In this document: piece by piece, positions 58,118 through 61,506 of the stretch
Position numbering within the stretch: the first letter of the stretch is position 1
Layout of the letters: each line of letters begins with the position of its first letter
Assembly (NCBI GenBank): GCA_014377845.1
Contig: JACMOV010000191.1
Coordinates: forward strand, 1 to 61,506
Source of the DNA: Herminiimonas sp.
Lineage (GTDB): Bacteria > Pseudomonadota > Gammaproteobacteria > Burkholderiales > Burkholderiaceae_D
Direction of reading: 5' to 3'
DNA length: 61,506 bases
The notes under the pieces: generated by a model
Seen by the model: the letters and a program-made list of their open reading frames with translations, nothing else
The model's database searches: none
Told to the model about the DNA's origin: nothing
Program-made: the position numbers and the translations under genes

Positions 58118-58732
58118 TCAGCGGCTCGATGTCTTGCGGATTTCCTTTTCATCCTGCCACTCGATGGAGCCGTCCTCGACGTCATAGAGCTTCAGTGTCA
58201 TCTTGTAGAACACGTCCTTCGTGTTGCTGCCCTGCTTGACGATGGAGACGATCTCACCTTCCAACGTGTACTTGGCTGCACTCATCTTGCCGATCTGCGC
58301 CTTGCCCTGGCTCTTGTACAGGCCACTCTGATTCTGCCGTTGCAGCTCATCGACGCCGGCCTGCATTTCATCATTGCTGCGCGCAAACTTCACCTTGCGG
58401 CTCTTGACCAGCGCTGTCTGGATGGAATTCATGATCGACTTGGTGTCGATGTACTCGCTGGTCTTGTTGCGCACCACCGACAATGTCATGGTCGGCCGAT
58501 TTGCGAGCACCGGATCTTCCAGGAGTGACCCGACCATTTTTTCCGCGATCATTTGCAGGTCGGTCGAGCCGAATTCATTGGTGACGGTTTCGACTGCCTT
58601 GCTGTCGCCATAGCTGACCTGGCGCGCGAAGCTCACCGTCGGCTGCGACAGCGTCGTCGGGCAACCGGTAAGGCAAAGCGTCGCGCCGCTAAGCAGCGAC
58701 AGCCCAATGTATTGGCGAAGCGTGTGATGCAT
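58118..58732 (-). CDS. lpoB: LpoB-like penicillin-binding protein activator lipoprotein
   Basis: A 204-residue outer-membrane lipoprotein. The lipobox LCLTGC lies at about residues 17-22. The mature domain has VSYGDSKAVETVTNEFGSTDLQ, PTMTLSVVRNKTSEYIDTKSI and YTLEGEIVSIVKQGS, matching the LpoB/YcfM fold. In E. coli LpoB stimulates PBP1b transpeptidase. The ATG at 58732 gives the lipoprotein signal; the 72-codon longer frame is rejected. A GGGGG run is just upstream. It sits between ycfL-like and CsgG-like genes. Confidence 0.87.
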   Translation of the reverse strand: MHHTLRQYIGLSLLSGATLCLTGCPTTLSQPTVSFARQVSYGDSKAVETVTNEFGSTDLQMIAEKMVGSLLEDPVLANRPTMTLSVVRNKTSEYIDTKSIMNSIQTALVKSRKVKFARSNDEMQAGVDELQRQNQSGLYKSQGKAQIGKMSAAKYTLEGEIVSIVKQGSNTKDVFYKMTLKLYDVEDGSIEWQDEKEIRKTSSR

Positions 58733-58797
58733 GTTGAACCCCCAAAAAATAACCACCAGCGGAAAGCTGCCGGCAAAACCAAGCAATGCACGAGCGA

Positions 58798-59199
58798 TCA
58801 ACGCCCTTCGGCGCTGACCTCGATCTGAAAATCCGTCGCCTGCGGTCCGTAGGCCGTGCCTCTGAGGTACTGCCTCTGCAGCCCCAAAAATACCATCGGC
58901 TTCCAACCCTCGCCGTCGCCTACCTGCATGCCGTTGGCATCGACCCAACGGAAACGGTAGTAAAGCCGAAGGTCGTTTCGGCGGGTATTGGCGACTTCGG
59001 CCTGTACCACCAGCACATCATTGCGACGCTGGGCGCGCAGGTCGATCACCTGCAATCCCTGCAGCTCGCCGCGCACGATCAGCTTCGATGCGATGCCGGC
59101 GGAAATCGCCGGCGGTGGCAACTCGGACTGTGCGCGGACGATACTGGCACTGCCTGCAACAAAAATGGCGAAACCAAGAGCGTTCAATGTAATTTTCAT
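58798..59199 (-). CDS. ycfL: YcfL-family exported protein (DUF1425)
   Basis: A 133-residue periplasmic or outer-membrane protein. A signal peptide (MKITLNALGFAIFVAGSASI to VRAQS) precedes the DUF1425-type domain: LQGLQVIDLRAQRRNDVLVVQAEVANT and YYRFRWVDANGMQVGDGEGW. In E. coli ycfL neighbours lpoB (ycfM), the same pairing seen here. E. coli YcfL is a lipoprotein; no lipobox Cys is seen here. The ATG at 59199 starts the signal peptide. Function is unknown. Confidence 0.85.
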   Translation of the reverse strand: MKITLNALGFAIFVAGSASIVRAQSELPPPAISAGIASKLIVRGELQGLQVIDLRAQRRNDVLVVQAEVANTRRNDLRLYYRFRWVDANGMQVGDGEGWKPMVFLGLQRQYLRGTAYGPQATDFQIEVSAEGR

Positions 59200-59254
59200 T
59201 AGCGTTTTCAGTAACATGCGATTGTCGGATTGCGATCTCGCGGCGTGCTGCGGT

Positions 59255-60733
59255 TCAATTACCTACGTCACGTCTTACGGGCTTCGATGCGAGCTTGGGG
59301 ACAGAAATATCGGGCTGGACGGTGCCTGATGCAGGTGTCGATGCCGTCACGAGCAAACCGGCATCGCCGAAACGCACCGCGTCCCCAAAATAGGTTTTGT
59401 TCTGGAACAATCGTACGGGCACGACCATGGTGCGACCCGATACGGTCAGCTTCCTCGACGCATCCGGTTGTCCGGGAATGCGGAGGTCATAGTCCCCCTG
59501 TGGCACGAAGCCCCGCGCGATGAAGACCCGTCCCGGCAATGCGCGCCAGAGTCTGTCGTCAGCGGCCGGCTCGGTCACGGTTGCGACCATGTCACCGAGC
59601 AAGCCGCCAAGCGATCCGAGCGCCTTGTTTGCCTGGTTCTGCAACACACCCTTGCCGATCGCGCGTACCGCGGAGCGCAGCTGCATGCCCGGAAGTTCGT
59701 CCTTCAACGCCTTGCGGGCCATGACGTTGAAGTCGGTCACCAGCGCCGTGGGAAACGTCAGGTCGCCGAGACTGATGCGAGCGATGTCCCGCGCCTCGCG
59801 ATCCGGATAGATGACGGGGAAAGCCAGGGAGACCGTGATGAGCCCCTTGCCCGTTGGTACGGGAAAGCTGACTTTCTGGGACTGTCGCGCCGGCGCATTG
59901 CCTGATTCAAGGATGAACAGCACATCCGTTGCGCCTTTCTGCCGCCGGAACCCGGTACGCCCATCGAGCCCGCGCAACCCCTCTTCCAGAACCGGCAGGT
60001 CGGGCCGCAGTTCGATGGCCTTGCGGTAGCCGGGGGCGGCCAGGCCTGGTTCGTTGAGCGCTTCATAAACGAAGCCGGCCAGGTAGTGGCTCAACGCATT
60101 TTGATAGCCATTTTTCAGCTTCAACACTTCCGGGTCGTTCAGGGTTTCAACCGGATAGCCGTTCAGCTCACGGGTTCCGGTTCGCACACCCTTGCTCTGC
60201 GCTTCCCGTTCGGCGGCAGCCGTTTCCTGCGCCCGGAAAGCCGCGATCACCGCTTCCCGCTCGTGGGTGCGCTTGATGTCTATTCGCGCAGTATCGAGGT
60301 CACCGAGGTTGACGCGATCCATTGCCATCCGCGTGGTCAGCATGACCTTTTCATAGTCCTGCCCCTCGTAGTCGCGGGAATTGTCACCGGCAAATACCGA
60401 GGTGATCTGCCCCATCAGCAATGCTGGATTGCTCTTTGCAGCGGCTTCCCATTCAGTGACCTTGCGGTCCGCGACCTCGAAGGCCGCGAGACTCTCCCGA
60501 TACCGCGCGCCGATACGCAATAGCTCACCTTTTTCCAGATTAAGCAGCAGGTCGCCGCTGCGTGCTCCGCTGGTTTGTGCCTGGAGCTGCATGATCGCGG
60601 CGTCTACATTGCCCTGACTGGTAATGCCGATCGTATTGCCGACCTGGCTATCGTGTGTGGGCGCGACCGCGCAAGCGCTAAGCAAGATTGAGGCAAGGAC
60701 AGAAGTCAGAACAGCAGGACGCAATGGATGCAT
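59255..60733 (-). CDS. COG3014-family lipoprotein with TPR-like region
   Basis: A 492-residue lipoprotein. The signal MHPLRPAVLTSVLASILLSAC has a clear lipobox (LLSAC at 17-21). The mature part has tetratricopeptide-like helices (LLNLEKGELLRIGARYRESLAAFEVADRKV, NALSHYLAGFVYEAL, YRKAIELRPDL). A C-terminal beta-rich domain of about 250 residues ends near VRRDVGN. The family often sits beside lpoB and ycfL. The ATG at 60733 is placed at the edge of a 9-bp tandem repeat and lacks a visible ribosome site. An open frame upstream to 60808 gives a His/Ser/Thr-repeat N-terminus and is not favoured. It heads the four-gene cluster. Confidence 0.85.
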   Translation of the reverse strand: MHPLRPAVLTSVLASILLSACAVAPTHDSQVGNTIGITSQGNVDAAIMQLQAQTSGARSGDLLLNLEKGELLRIGARYRESLAAFEVADRKVTEWEAAAKSNPALLMGQITSVFAGDNSRDYEGQDYEKVMLTTRMAMDRVNLGDLDTARIDIKRTHEREAVIAAFRAQETAAAEREAQSKGVRTGTRELNGYPVETLNDPEVLKLKNGYQNALSHYLAGFVYEALNEPGLAAPGYRKAIELRPDLPVLEEGLRGLDGRTGFRRQKGATDVLFILESGNAPARQSQKVSFPVPTGKGLITVSLAFPVIYPDREARDIARISLGDLTFPTALVTDFNVMARKALKDELPGMQLRSAVRAIGKGVLQNQANKALGSLGGLLGDMVATVTEPAADDRLWRALPGRVFIARGFVPQGDYDLRIPGQPDASRKLTVSGRTMVVPVRLFQNKTYFGDAVRFGDAGLLVTASTPASGTVQPDISVPKLASKPVRRDVGN

Positions 60734-60766
60734 GGAATGTGTGGAATGTGTGGAATGTATGGAAAC
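60733..60766. repeat. 9-bp tandem repeat at a start codon
   Basis: TGGAATGTG is repeated from 60733 to 60759 (three copies, the last with one change), and a degenerate fourth follows. It covers the start codon of the COG3014 gene on the minus strand and the place where its ribosome site should be. Confidence 0.65.
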
Positions 60767-60843
60767 AGAGGAAGTGGAAACGTCGTGAAAAACCAATACA
60801 AAGCGCATGGCGCGCTTGTAAAAATGTCAACTCGGAACGGTCA

Positions 60844-61506
60844 CTATCTTCCCATGGCCCGATCGAATGCAAGCCACCAATCGACTAAATTAGGATGACT
60901 ATTAGCGAATAGCGCATGATCAGCGCCGGGATAAATGGCCAGCGTCAGATTGGATTTGTCATGTGCTGCAAACAGGTCGCGCAGGTACAGTGCCGACGCT
61001 ACCGGCACCGCCTGATCCTCGCCGCCCATTGCAACCCAGACAGGAATCGTCAACCCGAGCAGATCGTTACCCGGACGCAGCATCGTCAGCTCCGCCCAGT
61101 AGCGCCAGGTGCGGCCGCCGATCAGATTGTCGAGCGCGTCAGGGTCGGCCGGCTCAAGCGCGATGCGTTTCAGGATCGCGCGCGCGTCGAGCACTGAGCG
61201 ACGCTCCAGTTGCAGGCGGTAGGCATCGATCGGCGCCATGCCGCCATTGCCGATCAGTACGGCATGCGTTGTTTCGGGTATGCGCCGCGCGAGGACCGGA
61301 ACGATTTCGGCGCCTTCGGATGCGCCGGCAATTACCACGCGTGCAGGCAGGCAATGCTGTGCAGATGCCCGTTCGATCTGTTGACGGATGAATTCCTGCT
61401 GGTCCGCGATCCATTGGGCGGGATGGTCAGCTTTGACGAAGGCATCCGTGCAGCCGGAAGCGCGGCCACGACGGTCCTCCTCGATAAACCTTTTCTGGAG
61501 AATGAA
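60844..61506 (-). CDS. alpha/beta hydrolase (5' end cut by window)
   Basis: Open to the last base of the window, 220 residues visible. The nucleophile elbow GASEGAE (G-X-S-X-G) and the acid/His region AIYPGADHALF are in place, with AMGGEDQAVPV between them, the serine-hydrolase triad. The visible beginning (KRFIEEDRRGRASGC) suggests only the N-terminal beta-strands are missing. The substrate is unknown. It precedes the COG3014 cluster on the same strand. Confidence 0.8.
   Translation of the reverse strand, partial: FILQKRFIEEDRRGRASGCTDAFVKADHPAQWIADQQEFIRQQIERASAQHCLPARVVIAGASEGAEIVPVLARRIPETTHAVLIGNGGMAPIDAYRLQLERRSVLDARAILKRIALEPADPDALDNLIGGRTWRYWAELTMLRPGNDLLGLTIPVWVAMGGEDQAVPVASALYLRDLFAAHDKSNLTLAIYPGADHALFANSHPNLVDWWLAFDRAMGR

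Noticed and set aside
60688-60888. 66-codon plus-strand frame with WNVWNVWN repeats
   Set aside because: The repeats come directly from the 9-bp tandem DNA repeat at the COG3014 start, and the rest is antisense.

Overview
The window is GC-rich, densely coded bacterial chromosome and looks betaproteobacterial, most likely Burkholderiales and probably Oxalobacteraceae-like. The pointers are the AcnD/PrpF form of the 2-methylcitrate cycle next to a sigma-54 activator PrpR, a glnA-glnL-glnG cluster, an NsrR-hmp pair, orphan ExeAB-type genes, and an FHA-tagged Tad/Flp pilus ATPase. The family-level placement is inference from gene content and order. I saw no tRNA, rRNA, CRISPR array, prophage or insertion sequence.

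Layout. 1-3565: end of an exonuclease III gene, a NYN/LOTUS-type protein, and the nitric-oxide module nsrR-hmp with a recognisable NsrR operator before each gene. 3640-13528: propionate catabolism, prpB-prpC-acnD-prpF-prpE on the minus strand with prpR divergent. The shared intergenic region carries a sigma-54 promoter, a full match to the IHF consensus and a phased array of TGAAAC/GTTTCA elements. 13533-17507: a 1324-residue multi-PAS diguanylate cyclase. 17596-23068: a nitrogen-control block on the minus strand, glnA (sigma-54 promoter), a secreted DUF4124-like protein, glnL, glnG and a VF530-family gene. 23315-27000: a rhodanese, then release factor 3 followed after 6 nt by a membrane-anchored TAXI-type binding protein.

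27062-36918 is accessory: a GH2 glycosidase, a GH1-like/RmlD-like fusion, a methyltransferase, several small unknown proteins, a candidate sRNA with a CUCC-repeat, a soluble RsbRD-type histidine kinase without a clear canonical start, a secreted unknown protein and an outer-membrane barrel. 37083-49244 is one minus-strand Tad/Flp pilus locus of eleven genes. It has a Flp pilin, TadG-like and TadE-like proteins, an unknown exported protein, a second pilin-like peptide, CpaB, a secretin with two C-terminal SH3-like repeats, FHA-TadA, TadB, TadC and a DUF192-TadE fusion. It lacks TadZ/CpaE and the prepilin peptidase. A GGDEF-EAL protein is encoded just upstream.

52445-61506: two small unknown genes, gspB-exeA, the RNA helicase RhlE, and a four-gene envelope cluster (COG3014 lipoprotein, YcfL-like, LpoB-like lipoprotein, CsgG/LpoB-like protein). 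The window ends in a truncated alpha/beta hydrolase gene. The strongest leads beyond routine annotation are the prp control region, the divergent composition of the tad locus, the GH1-RmlD fusion with its GH2 partner, the candidate sRNA, and the LpoB/CsgG cluster.
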